From Desulfobacterales bacterium (lineage in GTDB: Bacteria > Desulfobacterota > Desulfobacteria > Desulfobacterales > JAFDDL01): a DNA stretch of 64,000 bases. A program made the position numbers and the translations under genes. A model generated the notes under the pieces. That model had not been told where the DNA came from. It saw only the letters and a list, made by a program, of their open reading frames with translations, and searched no databases. Shown piece after piece: positions 8,280 to 18,738 of this stretch (positions are counted from its first letter, which is position 1; every line of letters starts with the position of its first letter). The DNA is taken from NCBI GenBank assembly GCA_034003325.1, contig JAVEYW010000009.1, forward strand, positions 1-64,000, in the 5' to 3' direction.

Positions 8280-9263
8280 TCAAAGATCATCCGCCGGGCT
8301 TCTCACCCCTCGGCCGCCGCTATTTAAAACATGGGTATATATCATCGTCGTTTTCACGTCATTATGGCCCAGAAGTTCCTGAATCGTTCGAATATCGTAA
8401 CCGGATTCCAGAAGGTGTGTGGCAAATGAATGCCGAAGCGTATGGCAGCCCACCTTTTTATTTAGCTTGGCCGCCCATGCCGCTTCTTTGACTGCCCGCT
8501 GAAGCACCGTTTCATGAAGATGGTGCCGCTGTTCCACTCCCGACCGCGGATCAATCGAGCGCTTCGCGGACGGAAAAACATATTGCCAGATCCATTCACG
8601 ATTTGCATGGGGGTATTTTCGATCCAGGGCGTGCGGCAGGTGAACGCGACCGAACCCCTCGCGCAGATCGTTTCCGTGCAGGTCCTTAACAACCGCAAGA
8701 TGGTTTTTTAATGGGGTTATTACGGAGCTTGGCAGCATGGTGATCCGATCCTTTTCACCCTTGCCATCCCGCACGGTGATTTGCCGATAACTGAAATCGA
8801 TATCTTTTACTCTCAGCCGAAGGCATTCCATGAGCCTCAGACCCGCGCCGTAGAGCAGGTTCGGCATAATCCATTTGTCGGCCTTCAAATGGGAAATAAG
8901 GGTTTTGACTTCATTTTTCGTTAAAACCGCTGGCAGTTTTCGGGAGCGTTTTGCCCAAACGATGCCGTCAAACGTACCGGGTTCCTTTTGAAGAACATGC
9001 TTGTATAAAAAGACAAGGGCGCTCATCGCCTGGTTTTGCGTTGAAGCCGCCACGTTCTGATGGGCCAGATGAGAAAGAAAATGGGTAATTTCACTACTCC
9101 CCATTTCAAGGGGATGGCGCTTTTGATGAAACAGAACTAACCGCTTGACCCACTGGACGTATGTCTCTTCCGTGCGAATGCTGTAATGCCGCATCCGCAC
9201 CGCATTCCGAACCTGGTCCAATAGTTTGGGTTTTTTCCCCGGAGGTTGATTGTCGGTTTTCAT
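8280..9263 (-). CDS. intI: integron integrase IntI
   Basis: This 327-residue tyrosine recombinase has an N-terminal SAM-like DNA-binding domain (about 15-95) and a catalytic domain with R143 (GAGLRLME), K171, H274-x2-R277 (HTLRH), H300 and nucleophile Y309. The extra segment specific to IntI proteins (about 200-235, with YPHANREW and WQYVFP) separates it from XerC/D and phage integrases. The C-terminus ending [14 protein letters not shown] is also typical. It catalyses attI x attC and attC x attC recombination of cassettes. The gene is intact. It is transcribed towards the array rather than away from it. Confidence 0.95.
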   Translation of the reverse strand: MKTDNQPPGKKPKLLDQVRNAVRMRHYSIRTEETYVQWVKRLVLFHQKRHPLEMGSSEITHFLSHLAHQNVAASTQNQAMSALVFLYKHVLQKEPGTFDGIVWAKRSRKLPAVLTKNEVKTLISHLKADKWIMPNLLYGAGLRLMECLRLRVKDIDFSYRQITVRDGKGEKDRITMLPSSVITPLKNHLAVVKDLHGNDLREGFGRVHLPHALDRKYPHANREWIWQYVFPSAKRSIDPRSGVEQRHHLHETVLQRAVKEAAWAAKLNKKVGCHTLRHSFATHLLESGYDIRTIQELLGHNDVKTTMIYTHVLNSGGRGVRSPADDL

Positions 9264-9761
9264 TCAAGTCACCAATTGGAACTGCAGCGCGAAACATTAC
9301 TCTGTATATGCTATCGGAACATGAGAACACCGCCCGGAGCTGTTCGCCGGCGCCGGGTACCACGATGAAACGATTTGTTGCGGGATGATTGGCTGAATGG
9401 AGGGGGCTTTGGCCGCCGTGAAATTGGGGCGTTATGATGTGGGGCTATCATAAAAAACGGCGGTCGAGTGTGTTTTCACCCTTCCTGCAATGATCCACAA
9501 CATGAACAGCGATTTTAAAGCCTTTGTTTTTCAATCGCGTTCAAATGGTTCATAAAGAGTTCGCCGGTCAAAATCAAGAGGGAAATGAAAAATGGCAGGC
9601 GCTTTGGAAGAGGAAATCCGAGACGTTTTTTATCCATTCCACGAGCGTCTTTGATTCGGCCGGTTGAAGGGCCAACTGGTATTGTGCGGTCATCTATGCT
9701 AATCTGGGCGAAAATTGCCGGTTGAACCACCCAAAAGCTTTCAGGAACAGCGCTCATTACC
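9264..9761 (+). other. intergenic region upstream of intI and tamA
   Basis: About 500 bp separate divergent intI and tamA. I see no intact gene. A 39-codon minus-strand ORF (ATG near 9694) and neighbouring open frames look like worn coding sequence. The tamA promoter probably lies near the right end. Confidence 0.5.
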
Positions 9762-11618
9762 ATGAAATGCAGCCTCTTTTGTTTTCTGTTGATAGGTTTC
9801 GTCGCTGTTTTACCCGCAGCGGCGCAGGAATCCCCTTTTCGATTAAGCAAGGTGACATTCAGCGGCGTCAACTCCATTTCCAAACAGGATCTTTCCGAAA
9901 CCTTGTCCGCGCAGGTTCCCAATCGGCTGAAAATCTGGATTCGAAAACCGGTGCTGACCGAAGAGGATCTTCACGAGGATGTGGACAAGATCAGGCGGTT
10001 TTATCAGGCATATGGTTATTTCCATGTGAAGGTTGAATATAGCCTTAAACGGATGAAGGATATTGCGCAAAAGGAGGCGGCCGGACCGCTGGCGCCGGGT
10101 TATACGGCCGAGGTCACGTTTACGGTGACCGAGGGCGCGCAGGTTAAGATCAGTGCCGTTGAGATTCGCATGAAGAACGCGGCGGGCATGGACCTTGAGT
10201 CGGCGTTGCGCGCGAATCTGCCGGTTCAAGAGGGCGCGGCGTTTGAAATCGCCAAATACAGGGAAGCCAAGGTCTTGATTCAAAAGGAATTGGGAAACCG
10301 GGGATATCCGTTTGCCAAGGTGACATCTAATGTGGTGGTGGATACCGCTTCCGAGACCGCGCGGATCAGCTTTGACATTGATTCGGGAATGAAATGTGTG
10401 TTTGGCCCGATGGAAGTTTCAAAGCAGGAAATGGCGATAAAGGATGAGATCATTGAACGGGCGGTCACGGTTGCGCCCGGCGCGCCCTACGAAACACGAA
10501 AGATCGAGCAGAGCCAGCGCAATTTATTTAACCTGGATGTGTTTAAATCCGCATTGATTCGAACGGAACCCCCGAAGACGGCCGGGGATAATCATGTGCC
10601 CTTGCACCTGGAGCTTAAACCTAAAAAACAGCAGAGCGTTAAATTCGGATTGGGGTATGGCAACGAGGACGGGGTTCGGGTCAAAACCGGTTGGATTTAC
10701 CGGAATTTCGGCGGATGGGCCGGCCGGTTCAGCCTGAACGGCAAGCTTTCGGATTTGTATCAGGGAATCGAGGGCGATTATACGCAGCCGTATTTCATGG
10801 ATGCGCGAAATACGCTTTCGGCCGCAGCCGGGACGGAAACAGAGACGCTTGATTCATACGACAATCGGAAAATATTCGGGCGGCTTGACCTGAAACGCAA
10901 ATATCTTTCCAATTGGGAAGTGATCTGCGGATATGCGCTTGAGATGAACAACCTGGAAGATCTCAGCGTGACCGACCCGGAAGAACTGCGCCAGTTCCGG
11001 AAGGACAAAGACTACCTTATCTCTTCTTTCGGCCTGGGTGTCTCCCGAAGCACGGTCGATAACGAGATTAATCCCACCAAGGGCCAAACGGTCTCGTTCC
11101 TGGTGGAACTGGCTTCCGAGTATTTCGGGTCCAATATCGCTTATGTCCGGCCGGATATGGAATTTAAAACCTATATGGTGAGCTGGTTTCAAACCATTGT
11201 GGCATGCCGGTTTCGGGCGCAGACGATCAATGATTTCGGGAATACCACCTATATTCCGATTTTCAAGCGCTTGTTTTTAGGCGGCAGCAATACGGTACGC
11301 GGGTATGGGTACCAGGAGCTGGGCCCTTTGGATGACACGGGAACGCCGCTCGGCGGATTGTCCTTTCTGAACGCGAATATCGAATTGCGGCGCAGCTTGT
11401 ATGAATCGATATCCGGGGTATTGTTTCTGGACGCGGGCACGGTGGAAGAAAAGGCCTTTGACTTTCCGCTGGATAAGTTGCGGTACGCGGGCGGTGCCGG
11501 GTTACGATATGACACGCCGATCGGGCCGGTTCGGCTTGATTACGGGTATCAGTTAAACCCGCTCACCGAGGAAGATGACCGATGGCGAATTCATTTCAGC
11601 ATCGGCCACACCTTTTGA
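9762..11618 (+). CDS. tamA: TamA/BamA-family outer membrane assembly protein
   Basis: This 618-residue Omp85 protein has a signal peptide (cut after PAAAQ, about residue 22) and about three POTRA domains (25-275). The beta-barrel (about 290-618) has the VRGY loop-6 motif (in NTVRGYGYQELGP) and the C-terminal pattern TPIGPVRLDYGY, ending in Phe. It sits in the outer membrane and helps insert or secrete barrel proteins. The next gene encodes TamB, which favours TamA over BamA; the three POTRAs fit as well. The first gene of a plus-strand envelope block. Confidence 0.88.
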   Translation: MKCSLFCFLLIGFVAVLPAAAQESPFRLSKVTFSGVNSISKQDLSETLSAQVPNRLKIWIRKPVLTEEDLHEDVDKIRRFYQAYGYFHVKVEYSLKRMKDIAQKEAAGPLAPGYTAEVTFTVTEGAQVKISAVEIRMKNAAGMDLESALRANLPVQEGAAFEIAKYREAKVLIQKELGNRGYPFAKVTSNVVVDTASETARISFDIDSGMKCVFGPMEVSKQEMAIKDEIIERAVTVAPGAPYETRKIEQSQRNLFNLDVFKSALIRTEPPKTAGDNHVPLHLELKPKKQQSVKFGLGYGNEDGVRVKTGWIYRNFGGWAGRFSLNGKLSDLYQGIEGDYTQPYFMDARNTLSAAAGTETETLDSYDNRKIFGRLDLKRKYLSNWEVICGYALEMNNLEDLSVTDPEELRQFRKDKDYLISSFGLGVSRSTVDNEINPTKGQTVSFLVELASEYFGSNIAYVRPDMEFKTYMVSWFQTIVACRFRAQTINDFGNTTYIPIFKRLFLGGSNTVRGYGYQELGPLDDTGTPLGGLSFLNANIELRRSLYESISGVLFLDAGTVEEKAFDFPLDKLRYAGGAGLRYDTPIGPVRLDYGYQLNPLTEEDDRWRIHFSIGHTF

Positions 11619-11705
11619 TCGGACGAGAACCGGAACATGACTGAAAAGGAGCCCATGCCGGCACCACCGCCCGAAATACCGTCACGGGCCCGAACCCGGG
11701 TCAGA

Positions 11706-11825
11706 CCCTTTACCAGAAACACGCACGCTTTTGCGTGTATGTTCGCCAAAGGTGAAAGATGGCTTTTATGCATCCCAGCATACCATCATCCCAGCATTCC
11801 AGCATCCGGCTTTGCCGGATTAGGC
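11706..11825 (-). repeat. R1 dispersed repeat, copy b
   Basis: This inverted copy of R1 fills most of the gap between tamA and tamB and enters the open frame of tamB. It holds a divergent set of 8-bp units, one of them GTATGCTGGGAT-like. On the plus strand it supplies AAAGGTGAAAG followed by the ATG at 11759. Confidence 0.88.
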
Positions 11826-14800
11826 GCTTACTGAAATCGGCAGCCCTGCTCTGCCTCGCGGTGCTTTTCTGCGGGGTGGCCGCCCTGGCCTTGCTGCAAA
11901 CGGAAACGGTCAGATCTGGCCTTAAATCCGTTTTACTTGAACAATTGAGCGGGGTTTTAAACGCCACCGTTGAAATCGGGCGGATTGAAGGCGATTTTAT
12001 TCGGGAGCTGACCCTGGAGAAGGTGCGCCTGTCCGATCCGGACGGTGATATTTTGTCCTGTGACCGGTTGTCGCTCAAGTGGCTGATGCCGCTATTGCTG
12101 AAAAAAACCATTTATATTCAGTCGGCTGAGATTCACGGATTGCATATTCAGTGGCGTTTTTTGGCGGACGGATCCTCTAATTTCACCCGAATGTTCAACT
12201 CGGACGCGGAATCGGCCGAGGATGACGTGCCCTCGGCGATCCAGTTTATTCTGGGCAGGGGGGTGTTGAAAGATAGCGGCATCGCTTTTATCGAACAAAA
12301 GGATGATACGGTCGGGCCGGAGATTTCGGTGGCGACGCTTGCCCTTCAACTGAAATACGGCCGGGTGTTGCGCTTCGATATTGAAGCGTCCGCCTTTTCG
12401 ATGAAGTCTCCCCGATTACCGGAAACGGCGCTCAAGGGCATCGCGATATTGGATCCGGACACCTTGCGGTTCCGGTTTGAAACGATTGATGTAAAGACTT
12501 GCGACTCATCGGTTCATGTGGCCGGAGAAATGTCCTTTGAGGGAGATGTCCCCGCGTTTGACCTTGCGCTTCAAAGCGAGCGGTTGAACCTGGGGGCGTT
12601 GGACCGTGCGTTTGATCTGCAATGGGGTCTTACGGGCACTCTGGCCGGCGAGGGAACGGCCAAGGGGGACTTTGACCGATTTGAGCATCAGTTAAGTCTC
12701 ACCCACGGGGACGCCGCGGTGAGCACCGCCGGAACGATCGCCATCCTCGCAGGGGGGGAGGTGGATCTGGCCGTGACCGGCAGCGTAAGAGAGTGGAATC
12801 CGGCGGGTATGCCTTTTTACCAGAGGCCTGCTTTTGCGGCCGGACTGAATGCGGATTTTTCGGTGAAGGGAAAATGCGGCGCTTTTCACCCCGTATTTGA
12901 TGGAACCGTGGAAATAACGATGCATCAATCCGAATTGGCATCGGTGGCGGTTACAAAAGGATATCTGGCCGCCCTGCTTTCGGGGCATTCCATCGCCATT
13001 CGGACGCTGTTGTTGGACGGTAATTTCGGCGCGATTCAAGCCGGCGGGGAGTTGGCGGGCGTGCTCGATGATACCGGGGATAAAACCGGCGCATTTACCG
13101 TTTCGTGGTCCCATTCAAATCCGGCGGCATGCCCTTATTTGGAACAGTTAAAGCTGAGGGGGAATGTCAACCTGGAGCTCGATCTCACCGCTTCTTTTCC
13201 CGCGGATTACGATTTGTCTAAAGCAGCGGGAAAGGTCACGGCGCGGTTAAAAGAGTCGCGGTTAAAGGTGGATGATCTTACCATCGGCAGCGGGGAGATT
13301 AATGCCGTTATGGAAAAAGACCGTCTGACGGTGAAGGACGCGGCTTTTTCCACCTCGGCCGGCGGGATTGTGTTCAGCGGGATGGGGCAGGGGTTGCTTT
13401 CACCTCACAGCGATAAGAACATTGAGGTGTCGGCAAATCTTCAAAAGGTGGATCCCGGTGTTTTTCTGCGGCGCCTGCGGGATCAGGGCGAGGGGGCAAA
13501 TGTGAATCTTTCGCTCGATGCCTCGGCCCAACTCCCCTCGAACTATCAACTCAAGGCCGGCCGCATTCTTTTCAATTCGAATGTCTTTCCTTCCGTTATC
13601 GGTGGCATGACGGTGAATTCCGGCGGGGTGCAAGGGGAGTGGATGGCCGGAAAATTGCGGGTGGACCGGGTTGAACTCACTACCGGGGATGTCCGGCTTC
13701 ATGCCGATGGCGAGTACGACACGAATGCGTGTTCCCTGCATGGCCGCGCACAAGCGGATGTAAGCGACCTCAAAGGGCTTGAGGGCCGGCTGAAAAGCTT
13801 TCTTCCGGAGATGCCGACGGCGCTTAACCTGTCCGGCCGGGGCCGAGTGACCGCCACCGCGAGCGGGGCGATTGATGCGCCGGATTTTTCGATTCAGATC
13901 GACGGGACCGATCTGTCCGCGATGGGGCTTTCCGCGGGCAGCATCGCGCTGAACGGAAAATGGCAGGGAGTTGCGGCGGTTCCACGGCAATTATCGGCTG
14001 TTTTGAAAGCAGGTGGCATTGATTATAAGGGAAACCGGTTTCCTGAACTCAACGCCACCGTTAACCGGGACGGCGAAAGCCTGTCAGCGGATATCGAACT
14101 TTCGCATGAAAGCAAAAACGTCCTCACGCTCATCGCTACCGCGGAGGGGCTGGAAAACGAGACGAAATCCATCACGATAAAGAATCTTTCGCTTAGCGGG
14201 CCGGATTTTCCGGAATCCGAAAAACTGTTCAATCAAGGGCCGATCCTTCTGCGCTTGACACCGCAACTGCTGGCTGTCGATGCCTTGCATGTGACTTCAA
14301 ATCGGGCCGAATTGACGATGAACGGTCTTTTTGCGCCGGACGCCGAGCAGCGCCTGGCGATGAGGTTAAGCGGACTTGAAATGGCGCGATTATCCCGGCT
14401 GTGGAACTCGAAAGACAAGATCAGCGGCCTTGCCTCGGCCAATGTTTCCCTGAGCGGAACCCTCACCGCACCGGTGATCGAAGGGCGGATAGGCATCAAA
14501 AATATCGCCGGATATCAGGTGACGCCCGCGGATTTGACCGCCGATATCGCTTACCGGAATGGCGCAGGCACCCTAAAGCTCGATCTGACCCGAAACGGCG
14601 AACCGTTAGTCGCCGTCGCCGGCAGCATGACGGTGCCGATACGGCTTGTGCCGTTTGAGGCCGATTTTGACAATAGCCCGATGCGGGCATTCATCAAGGT
14701 CCGCACATTGCTCTCGGCGTTGCCGATTCCGGCGATCAAAGAGGTGACCTATGATGCCTTCGCCGATATGGACCTGAACGTTGCGGGAAAAATCGCGGCG

Positions 14801-15979
14801 CCTGAGATTTCGGGGCACATTCGGCTCTTGAACGGGCATCTGGCTGTCCCCGGAAAGGGGCTGAATTACGACACTGTGAGCGCCGAGATCGATGTGGAAA
14901 ACCGGCGAATTTTCATTCGGGAATTACTGGTTAAGGGGAAAAAGGAAGGATACCTGCGCGGCGCCGGACAAATCGAGATGGACGGTTTTGCGCCCGCTTA
15001 TCTGAATCTGCAGTTGACCGGCGAGAAGTTTTATATTCCGTATCAGAAAGCGATTCAGGCACGCCTGACCCCCGAATTGACCCTTGCCGGTCCAGCGGCT
15101 TCCCCGGTGTTGACCGGGGAGATTCGCATCGTGGAAAGCAAAATCAATCTGGATAAAATGGCGCCTCAAGCGCCGCCCGAGATCTTAATTGTTGACGGCG
15201 CGGCGGAAGAGAACAGGTCGCAACAAATCCTGGATGATGAAGAAATGCCTTGGTTTTTAAAAGGCTTATCCACTGATGTGCTTGTGCACGTGCCCGGAAA
15301 CGCATGGTTGAAAGGGCAGGACATCAATACGGAACTGACGGGAGAAATTGCGCTGAAAAAGACGAAGGGAAAACCCTTTACTCTGATAGGAGAGCTTTCA
15401 ACCATTCGGGGCACCTATAATTTCAGGGGCAGGCTTTTTAAGATCGAGCAGGGCGGGGTGCGTTTTATCGGGCTCGAAGACCTGAACCCGTTGATCAACC
15501 TCAAGGCGGTGAGTCAAATCGACGATGCCGATATCATCATTTTGCTCACCGGAAGGGCCGATAAGCTCGTGCTGACGCTGGACAGCGACCCCAAGATGGA
15601 TCAGTCCGACATCATTTCGTATCTGGTGTTCGGAAAATCCACTGATTCCTTAAAAGGCGGGCAGGCCTTCAATGCCGAAAAGGCGGCGATGAGTTTGTCC
15701 GGGGGCATGGTGGCCAATGAGCTTCGCAGCATTTTGGGAGATGTGTTTTTCCTTGATTCGTTTGCCATCGAATCCGGTGAGGAAAGTGCGGCCGGAGCCG
15801 TTTCCTTCGGCAAGTACCTTCGGCCGAAAATTTTTGTTCTTTACCGGCAGGGGCTTGCCGAAGATCAGCACAACCGGGTTGAAATTTCCTACGAGCTGAG
15901 TCCCAATATCCGCGTCGAGACGCAGTTGGGCAATGATCGGAATAACGGGGTGGATCTGTTCTGGGAATATGACTTTTAA
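11759..15979 (+). CDS. tamB: TamB-like translocation and assembly protein (DUF490)
   Basis: This 1406-residue protein has one N-terminal membrane helix (about 25-45) and a very long repetitive beta-strand body typical of the AsmA/TamB superfamily. The C-terminal DUF490 region (about 1100-1406) contains TIRGTYNFRGRLF, FKIEQGGVRF and SDIISYLVFGKS and ends in a barrel-like aromatic pattern. It spans the periplasm from the inner membrane and works with TamA; recent work on the family also implicates lipid transport. The first 22 or so residues are encoded by an R1 repeat, which provides a ribosome-binding site and ATG. I find no better start between the repeat and the membrane helix, except possible non-ATG starts. 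Confidence 0.9.
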   Translation: MAFMHPSIPSSQHSSIRLCRIRRLLKSAALLCLAVLFCGVAALALLQTETVRSGLKSVLLEQLSGVLNATVEIGRIEGDFIRELTLEKVRLSDPDGDILSCDRLSLKWLMPLLLKKTIYIQSAEIHGLHIQWRFLADGSSNFTRMFNSDAESAEDDVPSAIQFILGRGVLKDSGIAFIEQKDDTVGPEISVATLALQLKYGRVLRFDIEASAFSMKSPRLPETALKGIAILDPDTLRFRFETIDVKTCDSSVHVAGEMSFEGDVPAFDLALQSERLNLGALDRAFDLQWGLTGTLAGEGTAKGDFDRFEHQLSLTHGDAAVSTAGTIAILAGGEVDLAVTGSVREWNPAGMPFYQRPAFAAGLNADFSVKGKCGAFHPVFDGTVEITMHQSELASVAVTKGYLAALLSGHSIAIRTLLLDGNFGAIQAGGELAGVLDDTGDKTGAFTVSWSHSNPAACPYLEQLKLRGNVNLELDLTASFPADYDLSKAAGKVTARLKESRLKVDDLTIGSGEINAVMEKDRLTVKDAAFSTSAGGIVFSGMGQGLLSPHSDKNIEVSANLQKVDPGVFLRRLRDQGEGANVNLSLDASAQLPSNYQLKAGRILFNSNVFPSVIGGMTVNSGGVQGEWMAGKLRVDRVELTTGDVRLHADGEYDTNACSLHGRAQADVSDLKGLEGRLKSFLPEMPTALNLSGRGRVTATASGAIDAPDFSIQIDGTDLSAMGLSAGSIALNGKWQGVAAVPRQLSAVLKAGGIDYKGNRFPELNATVNRDGESLSADIELSHESKNVLTLIATAEGLENETKSITIKNLSLSGPDFPESEKLFNQGPILLRLTPQLLAVDALHVTSNRAELTMNGLFAPDAEQRLAMRLSGLEMARLSRLWNSKDKISGLASANVSLSGTLTAPVIEGRIGIKNIAGYQVTPADLTADIAYRNGAGTLKLDLTRNGEPLVAVAGSMTVPIRLVPFEADFDNSPMRAFIKVRTLLSALPIPAIKEVTYDAFADMDLNVAGKIAAPEISGHIRLLNGHLAVPGKGLNYDTVSAEIDVENRRIFIRELLVKGKKEGYLRGAGQIEMDGFAPAYLNLQLTGEKFYIPYQKAIQARLTPELTLAGPAASPVLTGEIRIVESKINLDKMAPQAPPEILIVDGAAEENRSQQILDDEEMPWFLKGLSTDVLVHVPGNAWLKGQDINTELTGEIALKKTKGKPFTLIGELSTIRGTYNFRGRLFKIEQGGVRFIGLEDLNPLINLKAVSQIDDADIIILLTGRADKLVLTLDSDPKMDQSDIISYLVFGKSTDSLKGGQAFNAEKAAMSLSGGMVANELRSILGDVFFLDSFAIESGEESAAGAVSFGKYLRPKIFVLYRQGLAEDQHNRVEISYELSPNIRVETQLGNDRNNGVDLFWEYDF

Positions 15980-16189
15980 TGGTATTCCGGCTTGATATCG
16001 GCCGAATCACTTTCCTGCGAAAAATTAAAATTTGAAAAATGGCGTTAACTGCCTTATGGTGGCGAAATCGGACTACCGGTTGTGAAACCGGTTTGTATTC
16101 AAGGTCATTCACGCCCGGTTTACTTCAATCAAGGCAGAAAACAGACTTCCGGCAACGCCGGATCAGGCACAAGGAGTAAATACGCATTG

Positions 16190-17554
16190 ATGAACCTGCC
16201 GTTGCATTTTAAAAAACCGATTTCATGGATCGGCCTGATACTGATGTGGCCGGTTATGCTTCAGGCCGCCGCACCGGAAGCGCCCGAACCGCTGGAACGA
16301 TCCCGCGCCTTAAGCATGGCGGTTTCCGGGCACCCCCGCATGCGCGTGTATGCGCATCGGCATGATCAGGCGATGGAAAGAATTACGCAGGCAAGGTCGG
16401 GGTTTTTGCCGCAGCTTTCTTTTTCGGAACGCTACAGCCAGACGAATAATCCCATGTGGGCCTTCGGCACCATGCTGAATCAGGAAAGCATTACACAAAA
16501 CGATTTTGACCCGGCAAGGCTTAACGACCCCGACGGCATCGACAATTTTGTGGGGTCGTTTTCAGTCCAATGGCCGCTGTTTGATTCCGGACGAACCTGG
16601 TACGGCTGGCGCCAGGCCCGGCAAGGGGCTGAAGTGTCCGAACTGGATATGGAAAAAACAAAGCAGCAGGTGGTGGCCGGCGCCGCTGTCGCCTACGACA
16701 GCCTGCTGCTCGCAACGGCGCATTCTCAGGTGATCGACCAGGCGATGTTGCTGGCCGAAGCGCACTTGCGCATGGTGACGGAACGCTTTCAGGCCGGTTT
16801 TGTCGTCAAAAGCGATTTGCTGCGCGCACAGGTCCGCCTTGCGGAGTTAAAGCAAAAACGCTATGCGGCCCAAAGCCGGGTGGCGGTCGCCATCGCGGCG
16901 CTCAATGCGGCCATGGGCGAGCCGCCGCACGAGAATTACGAGCCGAGTGATGATCTGGTGATGACCGCCTGTAAATCGCAAGTTATAGAGGACTGGATTC
17001 ACACCGCCCTTTCCAAGCGGCCCGAGCTGCTTCAACTGGATAAGCAGGCATCCATCGCGGAAAAAGAGATTGCCAAGCAAAAGGCGGCCCACCTGCCGAG
17101 TCTGGGGCTTTTCGGCAATTATGAAATCAATTCGGAGTCGTTGGACGAATCCGCGACCAATTACACGGTGGGGGCCATGGTGCAGGTCAATCTGTTTTCC
17201 GGATACCGTGATGTGGCCAAAACCCGCGAGGCCCGGGCCGCACTTGAAGAGATCAACGCCCAACGCCTCGATCTGGTCGCCCATATCGAAGTGCAGGCAA
17301 GACAGGCCTATTATGAGGCATGCAGCGCCAAAGAGCGCATTGGGGTGACCGAGTTCGCCGTGAGCCTGGCGGAAGAAAACCGGCGAATTGTCGCGGACCG
17401 GTACAAGAACGGTCTATTGACCATCGTCGAGCTGCTCGATTCGGAAACGGCCCTGGAAGAGGCGCGTATCAACCGGTATCAGGCATTGTATGACTACCGG
17501 GTGGCCTATGTCAATTTACAGCTTGCGGCGGGACTGGTGCCGTCGGATTTATAA
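16190..17554 (+). CDS. TolC-family outer membrane efflux channel
   Basis: This 454-residue protein has a signal peptide (about residues 1-27, ending MLQAAA) and two OEP repeats (about 35-225 and 245-450) rich in long coiled-coil helices. The ATG at 16190 is chosen because a signal peptide follows directly and AAGGAG lies 13 bases upstream; an in-frame start at 16082 would add 36 residues of no obvious role. It should form a trimeric outer-membrane and periplasmic tunnel. The adaptor and pump genes follow at 20 bp and with overlap, so the three make one tripartite exporter. Confidence 0.88.
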   Translation: MNLPLHFKKPISWIGLILMWPVMLQAAAPEAPEPLERSRALSMAVSGHPRMRVYAHRHDQAMERITQARSGFLPQLSFSERYSQTNNPMWAFGTMLNQESITQNDFDPARLNDPDGIDNFVGSFSVQWPLFDSGRTWYGWRQARQGAEVSELDMEKTKQQVVAGAAVAYDSLLLATAHSQVIDQAMLLAEAHLRMVTERFQAGFVVKSDLLRAQVRLAELKQKRYAAQSRVAVAIAALNAAMGEPPHENYEPSDDLVMTACKSQVIEDWIHTALSKRPELLQLDKQASIAEKEIAKQKAAHLPSLGLFGNYEINSESLDESATNYTVGAMVQVNLFSGYRDVAKTREARAALEEINAQRLDLVAHIEVQARQAYYEACSAKERIGVTEFAVSLAEENRRIVADRYKNGLLTIVELLDSETALEEARINRYQALYDYRVAYVNLQLAAGLVPSDL

Positions 17555-17574
17555 TCGATTGAGGAGGATGAGGA

Positions 17575-18738
17575 ATGCGACGTTCCATTTTTTTAAGCAT
17601 GGGATTATTCCTTTTTATGAGCATTAGCGGATGCGGGGACAAGATCGAACCCGGCACGAGCAAAACCGATTCTGTAAGGGGCATTAAGGCGAAAACCGCG
17701 ATGGTGCAGGCTGAATTTAGAACGTCCCTTCAAGATGCGGTCGGTACGGTGGAAGCCAGATTAACCAGCACCTTGTCCAGCAAGATCATGGGCACCGTGA
17801 CGGAAGTGAAGGTTGAAGAGGGGGCGTCCGTAACCAAGGGCCAGGTGCTGGTGGTGATGACGCAGCAGCAGATTTCCTCGGATCAGCAACAGGCGTTGGC
17901 GGGTCTGGATGAAGCCCGTCGCGGTCAGGCGGCGGCTGAGGCGGCCCTGCGCGTCGCTCAGGCAAATGCCAGACTGGCCGAAGCCACCTATGCGCGATAC
18001 CAGCAGTTGGTTTCGGGTGAATCCGCCACGGCCCAGGAGTTTGATGAAATCAAGGCAAAGAAGGATTCCGCCAAAGCGGCGGTGTCTCAGGCCGAATCCA
18101 TGCTCTCGGCTGCAAAGCAGCGGGTGGCGAGTGCCGGCGCGAGATTGCAAGGGGCAACGGCGACCGAACGGGATAGGATTATATCCGCGCCCTATGATGC
18201 GGTGGTAATGGAAAAGATGGTGGAGCCCGGAGATCTGGCCGCTCCCGGGCGAGCCCTGATTCGCCTTGAAGGAAAGGAAGGCCATCGGGTGGTGTTTATG
18301 CTGGAGGAAGCCAAAATTCATGCCATTCACCCGGGGCAAAAATTGCCGGTTTCTTTCCCTGCGCTTTCGGAACTGCAAGCGGAAGGAACCGTGGAGGCCA
18401 TTATGCCGTCAACGGACGCGGTTACCCGTTCGGTTGAAATCAAACTGGCGCTGGCGTCGATTCCCGGACTCAGATCGGGATTATTCGCGCGGGTGCTGGT
18501 GCCGGGCGATGAGAAAAAAAGCATCCGCATTTTCAACAGCGCCATCGTTACCCGCGGCCAGTTGACCGGCATCTACAAGGTGGATGCGGATTCAATCGCC
18601 CGGTTTCGGCTGGTCAGAACCGGCCGCGTCTTTGAGGATCAGGTGGAGATTCTTTCCGGCGTAACCGATTCGGATCGCTACATCGTCTCGCCCGGTTCCG
18701 ATGTGGCCGACGGCCTTCGCGTGGAGGAAGGGGCATGA
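17575..18738 (+). CDS. RND efflux adaptor (membrane fusion protein), lipoprotein
   Basis: This 387-residue HlyD/AcrA-type adaptor has a lipoprotein signal (SISGCG, lipidated Cys near residue 20), a biotinyl-lipoyl half-motif (about 60-95), a long alpha hairpin (about 100-195, rich in Ala, Gln and Lys), the second lipoyl half (about 200-225) and beta-barrel and membrane-proximal domains. It links the inner-membrane pump to the TolC-like channel. A GAGGA site lies 5-10 bases before the ATG. Its stop overlaps the start of the pump gene (ATGA), which implies translational coupling. Confidence 0.9.
   Translation: MRRSIFLSMGLFLFMSISGCGDKIEPGTSKTDSVRGIKAKTAMVQAEFRTSLQDAVGTVEARLTSTLSSKIMGTVTEVKVEEGASVTKGQVLVVMTQQQISSDQQQALAGLDEARRGQAAAEAALRVAQANARLAEATYARYQQLVSGESATAQEFDEIKAKKDSAKAAVSQAESMLSAAKQRVASAGARLQGATATERDRIISAPYDAVVMEKMVEPGDLAAPGRALIRLEGKEGHRVVFMLEEAKIHAIHPGQKLPVSFPALSELQAEGTVEAIMPSTDAVTRSVEIKLALASIPGLRSGLFARVLVPGDEKKSIRIFNSAIVTRGQLTGIYKVDADSIARFRLVRTGRVFEDQVEILSGVTDSDRYIVSPGSDVADGLRVEEGA

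Larger units (their letters stand above)
1..9263 (-). mobile_element. chromosomal integron with defence-type cassettes (left end outside window)
   Basis: The region has an IntI-type integrase gene (8280-9263), four attC-like sites of 60-62 bp and an array of minus-strand ORFs separated by those sites. Cassette DNA is clearly more AT-rich than the chromosome to the right. Each site begins with an AAC-ending core and ends with a GTT core in gene orientation, and all four are oriented like the genes. The integrase lies at the upstream end of the array but is transcribed towards it, the reverse of the usual divergent layout. The first gene (6813-7979) has no clear attC behind it, so the array may begin at either of the two genes nearest intI. 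The array continues past position 1; I see no clear attC in 1-117. Confidence 0.88.

Noticed and set aside
8027-8290. 87-residue ORF between intI and the first array gene
   Set aside because: Most of it is R1 repeat translated in a frame that recurs wherever the repeat lies; no ribosome-binding site or family match.
8280-9263. Phage or Xer-type integrase
   Set aside because: The IntI-specific insert (about residues 200-235) and adjacent attC sites identify an integron integrase.
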